Origin: Solirubrobacterales bacterium 70-9
Lineage (GTDB): Bacteria; Pseudomonadota; Alphaproteobacteria; Acetobacterales; Acetobacteraceae
Length of the DNA: 35,654 nucleotides
NCBI GenBank assembly: GCA_903970625.1
Contig: CAJCJG010000176.1
Coordinates: forward strand, 1-35,654
Reading direction: 5' to 3'
Shown here: positions 24,612 to 31,799 of the stretch, piece by piece
Position numbering within the stretch: position 1 is the stretch's first letter
Layout of the letters: each line of letters opens with the position of its first letter
Made by a program: the position numbers and the translations under genes
Notes under the pieces: generated by a model
Told to the model about the DNA's origin: nothing
Seen by the model: the letters and a program-made list of their open reading frames with translations, nothing else
Database searches by the model: none

Positions 24612-25181
24612 GTGAACAACGCATCACCCCGCTCCCCGGCAGAGCAACTCTCCCGCTTTCTGGAAGACCTGATCCAGGCCCTGCTCGCACGAACGGGCTG
24701 GTTCCTCCCCATGTGGCTGATCGCACCGCTGCTGAAGGAGCTTCGGGGCATCGGCCAGGCGTTCGCGCTGCTCGCGGCCCACATCGCCGAGTGCCAGGCC
24801 GCAGCGGCAGCCGCAGCCGCAGCCGCAGAGCAGGCGCCGGCCCCCGCCGCCAGGCAAGCTGCCGCAACCTCCCGGTTGGGTGCCCAGGGATCGCGCGCGG
24901 CGCGCAAATCCGCTCCGGCAGTCCGGCAAGGGGCCGATGGTGCCCGCCGCCCCGGCCCCGCCGCACCCCAACGCAAGCTGCCCCCCGCGACCGGCCGCCG
25001 AAGCGGCAGACAAGTCGCCCGTCGCGCGCACGTCCCCGCAGCCTCGTTCCACGCCTCCGCCAGCGGTCAGACATTTTCCGGCCTGGGGAAAGCCGGCGCC
25101 TTGGCACGCCCTTATTGTTACATATTCGTAATATTTATCCGCAGTTTGCCTGCGCTGTCGCATGTCGGGGAATGCCTCTAA
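24612..25181 (+). CDS. Ala-rich hypothetical protein, possibly frameshifted
   Basis: A 189-codon frame opening with GTG at 24612. The first 60 codons look real: amphipathic, Leu/Trp-rich helices (LEDLIQALLARTGWFLPMWL), coding-like third positions, then a run of about ten alanines from a GCAGCC-type tract at about 24801-24830. After this the sequence becomes Arg/Pro/Ala-rich and resembles shadow translation. From about 24840 the +1 frame ends at 25131 with WHALIVTYS and also looks plausible, so a length change in the Ala tract may have shifted the frame. There is no clear ribosome-binding site. A weak -10 (TAACTA, 24600-24605) would put the transcript start almost at the GTG, making a leaderless message possible. 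I do not recognise a family. Confidence 0.35.
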   Translation: MNNASPRSPAEQLSRFLEDLIQALLARTGWFLPMWLIAPLLKELRGIGQAFALLAAHIAECQAAAAAAAAAAEQAPAPAARQAAATSRLGAQGSRAARKSAPAVRQGADGARRPGPAAPQRKLPPATGRRSGRQVARRAHVPAASFHASASGQTFSGLGKAGALARPYCYIFVIFIRSLPALSHVGECL

Positions 25182-25208
25182 GGTCGCGAACGATCGCGGA
25201 GGGACCAG

Positions 25209-27368
25209 GTGCGGCTGATCGACTCTCATCGCAGCCCATTGGGGCCGGTGCGGGTGCTCGTGGCGAGTTCGCTGCTGTTTCCGCTGTTGCTGTTCGCGGT
25301 CGCGTCCTGGCTGAACTACCGGGCCGCGCTCGCGGACGCGACGCGGGAATTGCAACATAGCAGTGAGGTCGCCCGCGAGCATGCCGCCAAAGTGTTCGAG
25401 GGCCAAAGCCAGGTCGTCGATCGGGTCAACGATGCCGTCGCCGGCCTGGACGACGCGGCGATCCGTGCGTCGGAGTTGATGCTGCATCAAACCTTCGCGG
25501 GCATCGTCGCACGGCTGCTGCACATCCAAAGCGTGCTGCTGGCCAGCCGAGACGGGCATCCGCTGGTCAGCGCCGGCGTCTATCCGGTGCCGCGCGCGGT
25601 GGACCTGTCCAGGCGCGACTATTTCCGCGCCGTCATCGGCGGCTATGCTGGCACCTACATCAGCGGATTGCAGGTCGGCGACGTGAACCGGCAATTGTTC
25701 TTCGGCCTCGCGCGGCCCTGGACCGGCGCCGACGGGTCGCTGAAGGGCGTCATCGACGTCGCCGTGGCGCCGGCCTACTTCCAGGATTTCTACAAAATCC
25801 TGGTCGAGGAAGGCGGCGACGGGCCGGACGGCAAGGTTATGACGCTGGTCCGCGACGACGGGCAAATCCTGGTACGCTATCCGCCCGTCACCGGCCCGCC
25901 GCCGAAGGCCGCCCCCGACAGCCCGTTCTTCGCCGCCATCCGCGCCAACCCCGACGACGGCGTGTTCGACAGCCATTCCATCGTCGATGCCGACGCGCCC
26001 GCGCGGATTTTCGCCTACCGCAAGGTGCAGGGCTACCCGGTCTATATCGTCGCCGGCCGCAGCCGGTCCACGATCATCGCCGGCTGGCAACGGACCATGG
26101 CAAGCCACCTGATTTTCGGCGTGCCGGCCACCCTGGCGCTGTTCGCCGTCACCTGGACCGTGCTGGTCCGCACCCAGCGGGAGCAGGAGGCGCGGGTCAG
26201 GGCCGAACAGGAAATCGAACGGCGGCGGCAGGCGGAGGCCACCCTGCTGAAAGCCCAGCGGCTGGAAGCGGTCGGGCAGATGACGGGCGGCGTCGCCCAC
26301 GATTTCAACAATCTGCTGATGGTCATTCTCGGCAGCGCCGAAATGGCGATGAAGCGCGCCGACGATCCGGCGCGGGTGCGGCGGCTGGTCGCGCAGATCA
26401 TCGTGGCGGTCAAGCGCGGGTCGGAGATCACGCAGCAGCTTCTGGTGTTCTCCGGCCGGCAATCGTCGCGGCCCGAAATCCTCGACCTGAACCAACGGTT
26501 GCAGGATTTCAAGCCGCTGCTGGATCGCGCCGCGCGGGGCGCGATCCGGGTCGAACTCATCCTCGAATCCGGCCTGTACCCGGTGCGGCTGGACCCGGGA
26601 CATTGCGAGGCGGCGATCCTCAATCTGGTCGGCAACGCCCGCGACGCGATGCCGGACGGCGGCACGATCCGCATTACCACCCGCAACGTGACCCTCGGCG
26701 CCGCCGAGCAAGGGGACTTGCCGGCCGGGCGCTACGTGCGGATCGCGGTGGCGGACAGCGGGACCGGCATGGCCCCGGAAACGGCGGCGAAAGCGTTCGA
26801 GCCGTTCTTCACCACCAAGGGCATCGGCAAGGGAACCGGGCTGGGGCTGAGCCAGGTGTTCGGCTTCGCCCGCCAGGCCGGCGGCGACCTGCGGATCGCA
26901 ACGGCACTCGGGCGCGGCACCACCGTCGAGATCGTGCTGCCGGCAGCGGCGGCCGACCAGATCGCCGAACAGGCGGCGCAGCCCCCCTCGCCCGCGCCAC
27001 GCCGGGCCGATGGCGAGGTGGTGCTGGTGGTGAAGGACGAGGCGGGCGTGCTGGGCGTCACCGTCGAGGGCCTGCACGATCTCGGCTACACCACGCTCAC
27101 CGCCAAGGGCGCGCACGCGGCGCTCGACCTGCTGCGCGGGCCGGAGCGCGCGGACGTGATGCTGTCCGACGTCGTGATGCCGGACGGGATGACCGGATTT
27201 CAGCTCGCAGCCGAAGCCATGCGACTGCGTCCGGCGCTCAAGGTGCTGCTGACCTCGGGCGACAGCGCCGGCCTGGACAGCGAGGCATCGCAAGGGATTC
27301 CGATCCTGGCCAAACCCTATGGGTTGGAGACGCTCGCGGCCGTCTTGAGCGGGATTCTGAGGGGATAG
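25209..27368 (+). CDS. Membrane-bound hybrid histidine kinase with Cache-like sensor and C-terminal receiver
   Basis: A 719-residue sensor kinase. A transmembrane helix (about 16-34), a periplasmic region of about 260 residues that looks like a double-Cache sensor (GYAGTYISGLQVGDVNRQ, APARIFAYRKVQGYPVYIV), a second helix (about 300-320) and a short coiled coil lead to HisKA with H364 in GGVAHDFNN. The ATPase domain has N472/N476, DSGTGM (516-521), EPFFTTK (531-537) and GTGLGL (542-547). The receiver has phospho-acceptor D654 (MLSDVVMPDG), T682 and K702, but the usual acidic pair near its start is KDE (609-611), with Lys in place of an acidic residue. The start is GTG 25209 with GGGACCAG upstream. 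No separate response regulator is adjacent. Signal and target are unknown. Confidence 0.9.
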   Translation: MRLIDSHRSPLGPVRVLVASSLLFPLLLFAVASWLNYRAALADATRELQHSSEVAREHAAKVFEGQSQVVDRVNDAVAGLDDAAIRASELMLHQTFAGIVARLLHIQSVLLASRDGHPLVSAGVYPVPRAVDLSRRDYFRAVIGGYAGTYISGLQVGDVNRQLFFGLARPWTGADGSLKGVIDVAVAPAYFQDFYKILVEEGGDGPDGKVMTLVRDDGQILVRYPPVTGPPPKAAPDSPFFAAIRANPDDGVFDSHSIVDADAPARIFAYRKVQGYPVYIVAGRSRSTIIAGWQRTMASHLIFGVPATLALFAVTWTVLVRTQREQEARVRAEQEIERRRQAEATLLKAQRLEAVGQMTGGVAHDFNNLLMVILGSAEMAMKRADDPARVRRLVAQIIVAVKRGSEITQQLLVFSGRQSSRPEILDLNQRLQDFKPLLDRAARGAIRVELILESGLYPVRLDPGHCEAAILNLVGNARDAMPDGGTIRITTRNVTLGAAEQGDLPAGRYVRIAVADSGTGMAPETAAKAFEPFFTTKGIGKGTGLGLSQVFGFARQAGGDLRIATALGRGTTVEIVLPAAAADQIAEQAAQPPSPAPRRADGEVVLVVKDEAGVLGVTVEGLHDLGYTTLTAKGAHAALDLLRGPERADVMLSDVVMPDGMTGFQLAAEAMRLRPALKVLLTSGDSAGLDSEASQGIPILAKPYGLETLAAVLSGILRG

Positions 27369-27516
27369 CGCGGGCCGATAGCGGGCCGATCCGCGTCGGC
27401 GTGACCGTCGCCGGGACGTGATCGCGACGGGGGGCGACAGCGTGCCGCTCCGCACCAATCTGCATTGGCAGCGGTGCCCGATATCCGGCAGCCGCCTCAC
27501 GGCCTGGGCGAGAAAC

Positions 27517-28647
27517 ATGGGCTTGGCTTGTCCAAGCGGGTCACGCCGCGATTCGCGCATCGATCTGCTGCGCGGCTTCGCATTGGCGATGATCTACATC
27601 GATCATGTGCCGGACAACCCGCTGACCAACTTCACGATGCGTAATTTCGGCTTCGCCGACGCGGCCGAACTGTTCGTGATTCTGGCGGGCGTCTCGACCA
27701 TGATCGCGTATGGTCGTGCGTTCGAGCGCGACGGCGCGGCCTCCGGCCTGCGCCGGGTCGCGTTGCGATGCCTGCGGATCTACCTGGCGCAGGCGGGCCT
27801 GCTGCTGACGACGCTGGTCTTCCTGCATCTCTGGCGCCAACATTTCGGGCTGGAGGCGGCGGACCTGACGCCGTTCTTCGAGCAGCCCTGGCGGGCGCTG
27901 ACGCACGCGCTGGCCTTGCAGGCGCTGCCGCCGAGCCTGAACATCCTGCCGCTGTATGTGCTGCTGCTCGCGCTGTTTCCGCTGATCTACGCCGGGGTCC
28001 GCTACGCGCCCTGGGTGGCGCTGCCGCTGTCGGGCGCGATCTGGGTCGGCGCGAATCTGGACCACACGCTGAACCTGACCAACTGGCTGGACGGGCAGGG
28101 CTGGTTCTTCAACCCGTTCGCGTGGCAGTTCCTGTTCGCCATCGGCGTCCACGGTTCGGTCGTCCTGCGCCGCAACGGCGGCCACCTGCCCCGGAGACGA
28201 CTGTTGACGGTGGCGAGCTGGGCGTTTCTCGCCGCCTCGCTGGTGCTGGCCGCTCCCTGGACGATGTGGGGTCTGCCGGACCTGCGCCCGGTCGCCTTCG
28301 ATCCGCCCGACAAGACGGCGCTGGCGCCGGTCCGGCTGCTGGACATCCTGGCGATCGTCTATCTGGCGCTGAGTTCGCCGTGGCTCGGCCGGGTGGCGTC
28401 GCGCAAATGGGCGGTGCCGCTGATCGTCTGCGGCAAGCATTCGCTGGAGGTGTTCACGCTGGCGACTGTGGTGGCACTCGTGTTCCGTCTGCTGTTCCAC
28501 GATTTCGGCGCGATTTGGCAGCTTCAGGTGGCGGTCAACGTCGTCGGTCTGGGTGCGATGGTCGCGTTCGGGTTGCTGTTGGAGCGCAAATCGGCGCCAC
28601 ATGGCCATCCGATCGGGAAACATGTTGAAACCGGCGGCGCAACGTGA
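27517..28647 (+). CDS. OpgC-family integral membrane acyltransferase
   Basis: A 376-residue multi-pass membrane protein of the OpgC type, which transfers succinyl or related groups onto periplasmic or surface glucans. The family hallmark is near the N-terminus: RRDSRIDLLRGFALAMIYID followed by HVPDNPLTNFTMRNFGFADAAE, with about ten hydrophobic helices to the end. ATG 27517 is chosen because it gives the usual short cytoplasmic lead before the first helix; the frame is open from GTG 27418. It is separated from the kinase gene by 148 nt and ends 7 nt before the chosen start of the SGNH hydrolase gene, so these two probably form an operon. No glucan synthase (opgGH or ndvB) is in the window. Confidence 0.82.
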   Translation: MGLACPSGSRRDSRIDLLRGFALAMIYIDHVPDNPLTNFTMRNFGFADAAELFVILAGVSTMIAYGRAFERDGAASGLRRVALRCLRIYLAQAGLLLTTLVFLHLWRQHFGLEAADLTPFFEQPWRALTHALALQALPPSLNILPLYVLLLALFPLIYAGVRYAPWVALPLSGAIWVGANLDHTLNLTNWLDGQGWFFNPFAWQFLFAIGVHGSVVLRRNGGHLPRRRLLTVASWAFLAASLVLAAPWTMWGLPDLRPVAFDPPDKTALAPVRLLDILAIVYLALSSPWLGRVASRKWAVPLIVCGKHSLEVFTLATVVALVFRLLFHDFGAIWQLQVAVNVVGLGAMVAFGLLLERKSAPHGHPIGKHVETGGAT

Positions 28648-28654
28648 CACCAGT

Positions 28655-29428
28655 ATGCAAATGTATCAATTCGTTTCTCCGTTCCGGCTGTTGTTTGCCG
28701 GGCTTGTCGGCATGGCTTTGATGTCGGCCCCGGCACACGCCAAACCCGCCGCCCCGACCGGCCCGACGCTGCCGCATGTCGCCGGACGCATCGGGCACGC
28801 CGCCCCGCTGCGCATCGTGGCATTCGGCTCCTCCTCGACCGAGGGCGTGGGGGCCAGTTCGCCCGCCGCGACCTACCCGAGCCGGCTTCAGGTGTGGTTG
28901 CGCGGCGTGTTGCACGACCGGGTGGACGTGCTGAACGCCGGCATCGGCGGCGAGGATTCCGACGACATGGCACGTCGCATCCCTGGCGTGATCGCGCAGA
29001 AGCCTGACCTGATCATCTGGCAGACCGGCAGCAACGACCCGTTGCGCGACGTGCCGTTGCAACGGTTCGTGGACCGGACGCGGGACGGCATCCTGGCGAT
29101 GCGGCGGGCGGGCATCGACGTGATGCTGATGGAGCCGCAGGATTGCGCCGTGCTGCGCGCGCATCCGGGCTCCTTGGCCTATCGCGACGCGGTGCGGCAG
29201 TTGGCGAGCGACATGGGCGTACCCCTGGTGCGGCGTTACGATCTCATGCACGCCTGGATCGCGGCCCGGCTGCTGACGCCGGCCGAACTGATGTCCGGCG
29301 ACGGCCTGCACATGGGCGACGGCGGGTACGCGCTGCTGGCGGCCGATGTCGGCAAGGACATTCTGTCGCTGAGCGGTCTGCCGGCGCCGACGGCCGGCGA
29401 CGCAGTGATGGCGGACGCCCCGAAATAG
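28655..29428 (+). CDS. Secreted SGNH/GDSL-family hydrolase
   Basis: A 257-residue exported esterase or acyltransferase-like protein. The signal peptide is residues 1-29 (ending APAHA). SGNH blocks are visible: block I FGSSSTEG with S60 as the expected nucleophile (GSS instead of GDS), block II NAGIGGEDSDD, block III TGSND, and block V DGLHMGDGGY supplying the Asp and His. The start is ATG 28655, with a second ATG two codons later; ATG 28622, overlapping the opgC-like gene with a weak GGGA before it, is an alternative that adds 11 residues to the N-terminus. Following directly after the membrane acyltransferase, it may remove or transfer acyl groups on the same glycan in the periplasm. Confidence 0.85.
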   Translation: MQMYQFVSPFRLLFAGLVGMALMSAPAHAKPAAPTGPTLPHVAGRIGHAAPLRIVAFGSSSTEGVGASSPAATYPSRLQVWLRGVLHDRVDVLNAGIGGEDSDDMARRIPGVIAQKPDLIIWQTGSNDPLRDVPLQRFVDRTRDGILAMRRAGIDVMLMEPQDCAVLRAHPGSLAYRDAVRQLASDMGVPLVRRYDLMHAWIAARLLTPAELMSGDGLHMGDGGYALLAADVGKDILSLSGLPAPTAGDAVMADAPK

Positions 29429-29458
29429 AGGCCGAGGTTGCGAGGCGTCCGCATCGTC

Positions 29459-29737
29459 CTAGACGTAGAGCATCAATAACGCGAGACCGATGCCCGCGCA
29501 GGCGGAGCCGGCCATCTTCAGCGGCGTGCGGCCGGTGGGCGGCCGGGACGTTGCGATGCGCCGCCGCAGATCGGCGGTGATCAAGTCCACCGGCGGCGCC
29601 TTGGGCTCGGGGGGCGCGGGAGGAACGGCGACGAAAGCCGCTTCGGCCGGAGTTTCCTCGGCCGCGCGCCTGCGCAAATGGCGCGGCACGATGCCGGAGA
29701 AACTGGCGAGCGCTGGAGTGGCGAGATTCTGGTCCAT
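29459..29737 (-). CDS. Small tail-anchored hypothetical protein (92 aa)
   Basis: A 92-residue protein with a Pro/Ala/Glu-rich middle (VPPAPPEPKAPPVD), an Arg-rich patch (DLRRRIATSRP) and one C-terminal hydrophobic helix that ends the protein (AGIGLALLMLYV). ATG 29737 is chosen for GGGAG 7 nt upstream; an in-frame ATG at 29767 lacks this. It converges with the SGNH hydrolase gene (30-nt gap). A perfect CtrA-type box lies about 120 nt upstream of its start. I do not recognise a family; topology suggests an inner-membrane tail-anchored protein with a disordered cytoplasmic part. Confidence 0.6.
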   Translation of the reverse strand: MDQNLATPALASFSGIVPRHLRRRAAEETPAEAAFVAVPPAPPEPKAPPVDLITADLRRRIATSRPPTGRTPLKMAGSACAGIGLALLMLYV

Positions 29738-29855
29738 GGGGCTGCTCCCGCTGGCAGTCTGTTCCAAAACAACATCATTCCGATGATGAACGCGATAACC
29801 GTCCGTTCATTAAGGGAGTGTGAAGGAGCGAACGGATAAAAACGTGGATCTATCG

Positions 29856-29870
29856 TTAATCCATCGTTAA
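29856..29870. promoter_or_regulatory. CtrA-type box TTAA-N7-TTAA upstream of the 29459 gene
   Basis: TTAA (29856-29859), seven bases, TTAA (29867-29870): an exact match to the full CtrA binding consensus of alphaproteobacteria. It is 119 nt from the ATG of the minus-strand small membrane protein gene, the only protein gene it could readily serve on that side. A second exact match lies at 31541-31555. Confidence 0.5.
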
Positions 29871-30065
29871 ATGTGGCCCTCCACGGCATATTTTAATAAA
29901 AATCCCGCGAAATGCGCCGATTGTCGCATTTTTGGTCTTATCCCCCGCGCACCAGGCGTAGTTCGCGTACAATTCACATCTGTTAATAGATCGTATTTTT
30001 CGGAGCGCCGAGCTTGCCTGCAAAGCCGCTGCGCGAGTTACCGGGACCATGTCGCCCGAACGCTA

Positions 30066-30083
30066 TGTCGGCGAGCGCCGACA
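30066..30083 (-). terminator. Hairpin downstream of tRNA-Glu
   Basis: TGTCGGCG (30066-30073), two bases, CGCCGACA (30076-30083): a perfect 8-bp inverted repeat starting about 26 nt beyond the CCA end of the tRNA on the minus strand. No T-tract follows, so it may be a terminator or a processing and stability element for the tRNA transcript. Confidence 0.35.
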
Positions 30084-30108
30084 ACTCTGCCCACCCCATT
30101 GCGAGACC

Positions 30109-30184
30109 TGGTATCCCGTACGAGATTCGAACTCGTGTTACCGCCGTGAGAGGGCGGTGTCCTGGGCCTCTAGACGAACGGGAC
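30109..30184 (-). tRNA. tRNA-Glu (anticodon CTC)
   Basis: The minus strand folds into a complete 76-nt cloverleaf including an encoded CCA end. The acceptor arm is GTCCCGT paired with ACGGGAT, with a G-T first pair. The anticodon stem is CCGCC/GGCGG around the 7-nt loop CTCTCAC, giving anticodon CTC for GAG codons. The T arm contains GTTCGAATC. The sequence is close to typical proteobacterial tRNA-Glu. A good promoter is visible 14 nt upstream (30199-30227). No integrated element is seen at its 3' end. Confidence 0.95.
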
Positions 30185-30198
30185 ATTGGGCCGACGGC

Positions 30199-30227
30199 GT
30201 TCTAGGCCAGCGGCCGGGCGACTTCAA
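30199..30227 (-). promoter_or_regulatory. Sigma-70-type promoter of tRNA-Glu
   Basis: On the minus strand, TTGAAG (30227-30222) and TAGAAC (30204-30199) are separated by exactly 17 nt. The -10 box ends 14 nt before the first tRNA base, leaving room for a short leader. It sits just beyond the stop codon of the DUF6476-like gene, so the tRNA can be transcribed independently. Confidence 0.65.
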
Positions 30228-30231
30228 GCCG

Positions 30232-30513
30232 TCACCGCGCCAGCGCGATTTTCGCGATCACGCGGCCGTTGCGTGTCTCGATCACCACCACCCGGTCCGG
30301 CCCGCCGCCCTGCAACTGCACCGCCACGCGGTCCGCCGCCAACGACGCGCCCGCGATTCGTGTGCCGGCCGGCTCGTCGGCCAGCACGGTCTGCACCATC
30401 GCGCCGCCCGCGCCGCCGCCCGACATGCGGGAGGCGATCGTCACCATGATCGTCGCCACGCCCGCCACGATCATCACTCCCATCACGATCACCGCCGCCT
30501 GCAAGGCTCGCAT
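30232..30513 (-). CDS. Small membrane protein, DUF6476-like
   Basis: A 93-residue protein with one N-terminal transmembrane helix (about residues 5-28, MGVMIVAGVATIMVTIA). A compact C-terminal part ends DRVVVIETRNGRVIAKIALAR, which reads as a small beta-rich domain. Size, topology and position next to an RluA/RluD gene match the DUF6476 family of alphaproteobacteria as I recall it. ATG 30513 has GGGGAG 6 nt upstream. It is transcribed divergently from rluD with only 41 nt between the start codons. Function unknown. Confidence 0.72.
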   Translation of the reverse strand: MRALQAAVIVMGVMIVAGVATIMVTIASRMSGGGAGGAMVQTVLADEPAGTRIAGASLAADRVAVQLQGGGPDRVVVIETRNGRVIAKIALAR

Positions 30514-30554
30514 CGTCACTCCCCTCGTCGCCCGCTTCGGGCTACGCAGGGGCC

Positions 30555-31544
30555 ATGTCCGACGAAACCGGCGGCGGCGCAACCGCCCACGCCATTCTCG
30601 CCCCGCCCGACGCGGCCGGCGCGCGCACCGACCGGTTCCTGGCTGGGGCCATCGGTGCGCTGTCGCGCTCGCGGCTCAAAACCCTGATCGAGGGGGGGCG
30701 CGTCACCCGCAACGGCGTCGCGATGCGCGAACCGGCGGAGCCGGTGCGGGCCGGCGACACCTATGTCGTCGCCCTGCCCGCCCCGGTCGCGGCCATTCCG
30801 CTCGGGGAGGCGATCCCGTTCCCGATTCTGTATGAGGATGCCGACCTGCTGGTGCTGGACAAGCCGCCCGGCCTGGTCGTGCATCCGGCCCCCGGCAACC
30901 AGGACGGTACGCTGGTCAACGCGTTGATCGCCCATTGCGGCGCCGATCTCGGTATCGGCGGCGAGCAGCGGCCGGGCATCGTACATCGGCTGGACAAGGA
31001 CACGTCCGGAACGATGGTGGTCGCCAAGACCGATCAGGCGCTGGCCACCTTGTCCGCCGCCTTCGCCGCGCGCGACATCGACCGGGCCTATCTGGCGCTG
31101 GCGTGGGGCCTGCCCAACCCCGCAGCCGGCGACATCGCGGGCGCCATCGGCCGGGACCCGCGCGAGCGCAAGCGCATGGCCGTGGTCGCGCGGGGCGGCA
31201 AGCAGGCTTTGACGCATTACCGGACGCTGGCGCAGCGCGACGCGGCGGTTTCGCTCCTGGAATGTCGGCTTGCAACCGGCCGCACCCATCAAATCCGCGT
31301 GCATCTGGCGAGCCGTGCCCACCCGATCGTCGGCGACCCGGTGTATCTGCGCCGCGTCCCGGCCACCGCCCACGCCCTGCCCGACGCGCTGCGCCGGTTG
31401 CTGCTGGATTTTCCACGGCAGGCGTTGCACGCGGCAAGACTCGGCTTTCTCCACCCGCGCACCGGGCAGAAACTGTCGTTCGAAACGCCACCGCCGCCGG
31501 ACATGCAGGCGCTTCTGGACCGCCTCGACATGGCCCGGAGTTAA
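30555..31544 (+). CDS. rluD: RluA/RluD-family 23S rRNA pseudouridine synthase
   Basis: A 329-residue enzyme that isomerises uridine to pseudouridine in RNA. It has an N-terminal S4 RNA-binding domain (about 25-75, LSRSRLKTLIEGGRVTRNG) and a catalytic domain with the invariant HRLDKDTSG motif, D147 being the catalytic aspartate. The conserved DKPPGLVVHP and RTHQIRVHLA segments are also present. ATG 30555 is taken as the start. The S4 domain favours RluD (or the related RluC/RluA groups); exact target uridines cannot be told from sequence. rpoH follows 255 nt downstream with its own promoter. The stop codon TAA lies within the first half of the CtrA-type box. Confidence 0.88.
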   Translation: MSDETGGGATAHAILAPPDAAGARTDRFLAGAIGALSRSRLKTLIEGGRVTRNGVAMREPAEPVRAGDTYVVALPAPVAAIPLGEAIPFPILYEDADLLVLDKPPGLVVHPAPGNQDGTLVNALIAHCGADLGIGGEQRPGIVHRLDKDTSGTMVVAKTDQALATLSAAFAARDIDRAYLALAWGLPNPAAGDIAGAIGRDPRERKRMAVVARGGKQALTHYRTLAQRDAAVSLLECRLATGRTHQIRVHLASRAHPIVGDPVYLRRVPATAHALPDALRRLLLDFPRQALHAARLGFLHPRTGQKLSFETPPPPDMQALLDRLDMARS

Positions 31545-31555
31545 TCCCGACTTAA
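31541..31555. promoter_or_regulatory. CtrA-type box TTAA-N7-TTAA next to the rpoH promoter
   Basis: TTAA (31541-31544), seven bases, TTAA (31552-31555) is the second exact match to the CtrA consensus in the window. It ends 13 nt before the -35 box of the predicted rpoH promoter, a usual position for an activating or modulating site, and overlaps the rluD stop codon. Confidence 0.5.
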
Positions 31556-31568
31556 TCGGTCCGGTTTA

Positions 31569-31597
31569 TTGACGCGCTGGGGGAGGCGGCGTATAAC
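31569..31597 (+). promoter_or_regulatory. Sigma-70-type promoter of rpoH
   Basis: TTGACG (31569-31574) and TATAAC (31592-31597) are spaced exactly 17 nt, a near-consensus housekeeping promoter. Transcription would start near 31604 and give an untranslated leader of about 195 nt before the rpoH ATG. The leader contains the 12-bp palindrome GGCGCATGCGCC at 31745-31756. Confidence 0.7.
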
Positions 31598-31799
31598 CGA
31601 TTTAACGATTGGTGAGCGCCGAGTGCCGCTCGCCTGGACCGGCCGCTGGTCGGCTGCCTCGACGTGTGGGGCCACCTGCGGAGCTTCAAGGTTCAAAACA
31701 CGTACTCGCGGCGGCCCATTCGGGTCGCGTGATACATTCGGCCGGGCGCATGCGCCGCATAGGGCATGGCTTTCCCGGACTGACGCAAGGAGCCTGGCA

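Larger units (their letters stand above)
29738..30108. other. Gene-free region of about 370 nt, locally AT-rich
   Basis: No convincing gene lies here. The stretch 29800-30000 is clearly more AT-rich than the rest of the window, with several TTAA and TTAAT words (near 29808, 29856, 29867, 29893 and 29983), a perfect TTAA-N7-TTAA, and AT-rich runs typical of promoters. It should contain the promoter of the minus-strand 29459 gene. The open frames crossing it on both strands also run through the tRNA gene and are not credible. Confidence 0.6.

Noticed and set aside
24792-24835. Short GCAGCC-type tandem run considered as a repeat array
   Set aside because: It is a coding Ala run of a few imperfect units, not an intergenic array; it is discussed only as a possible frameshift site.
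27369-27400. Tandem GCGGGCCGAT words just after the kinase stop
   Set aside because: There are only two adjacent short copies without hairpin or T-tract, too little to call a repeat or terminator.
24624-27560. A 978-codon open frame on the minus strand opposite the histidine kinase
   Set aside because: It is a shadow of the kinase gene caused by high GC at third positions. It shows no recognisable domain, while the plus strand has complete HisKA, ATPase and receiver motifs.
29871-30186. Open frames on both strands crossing the tRNA region
   Set aside because: They read through a complete tRNA-Glu and have no ribosome-binding site or motif.
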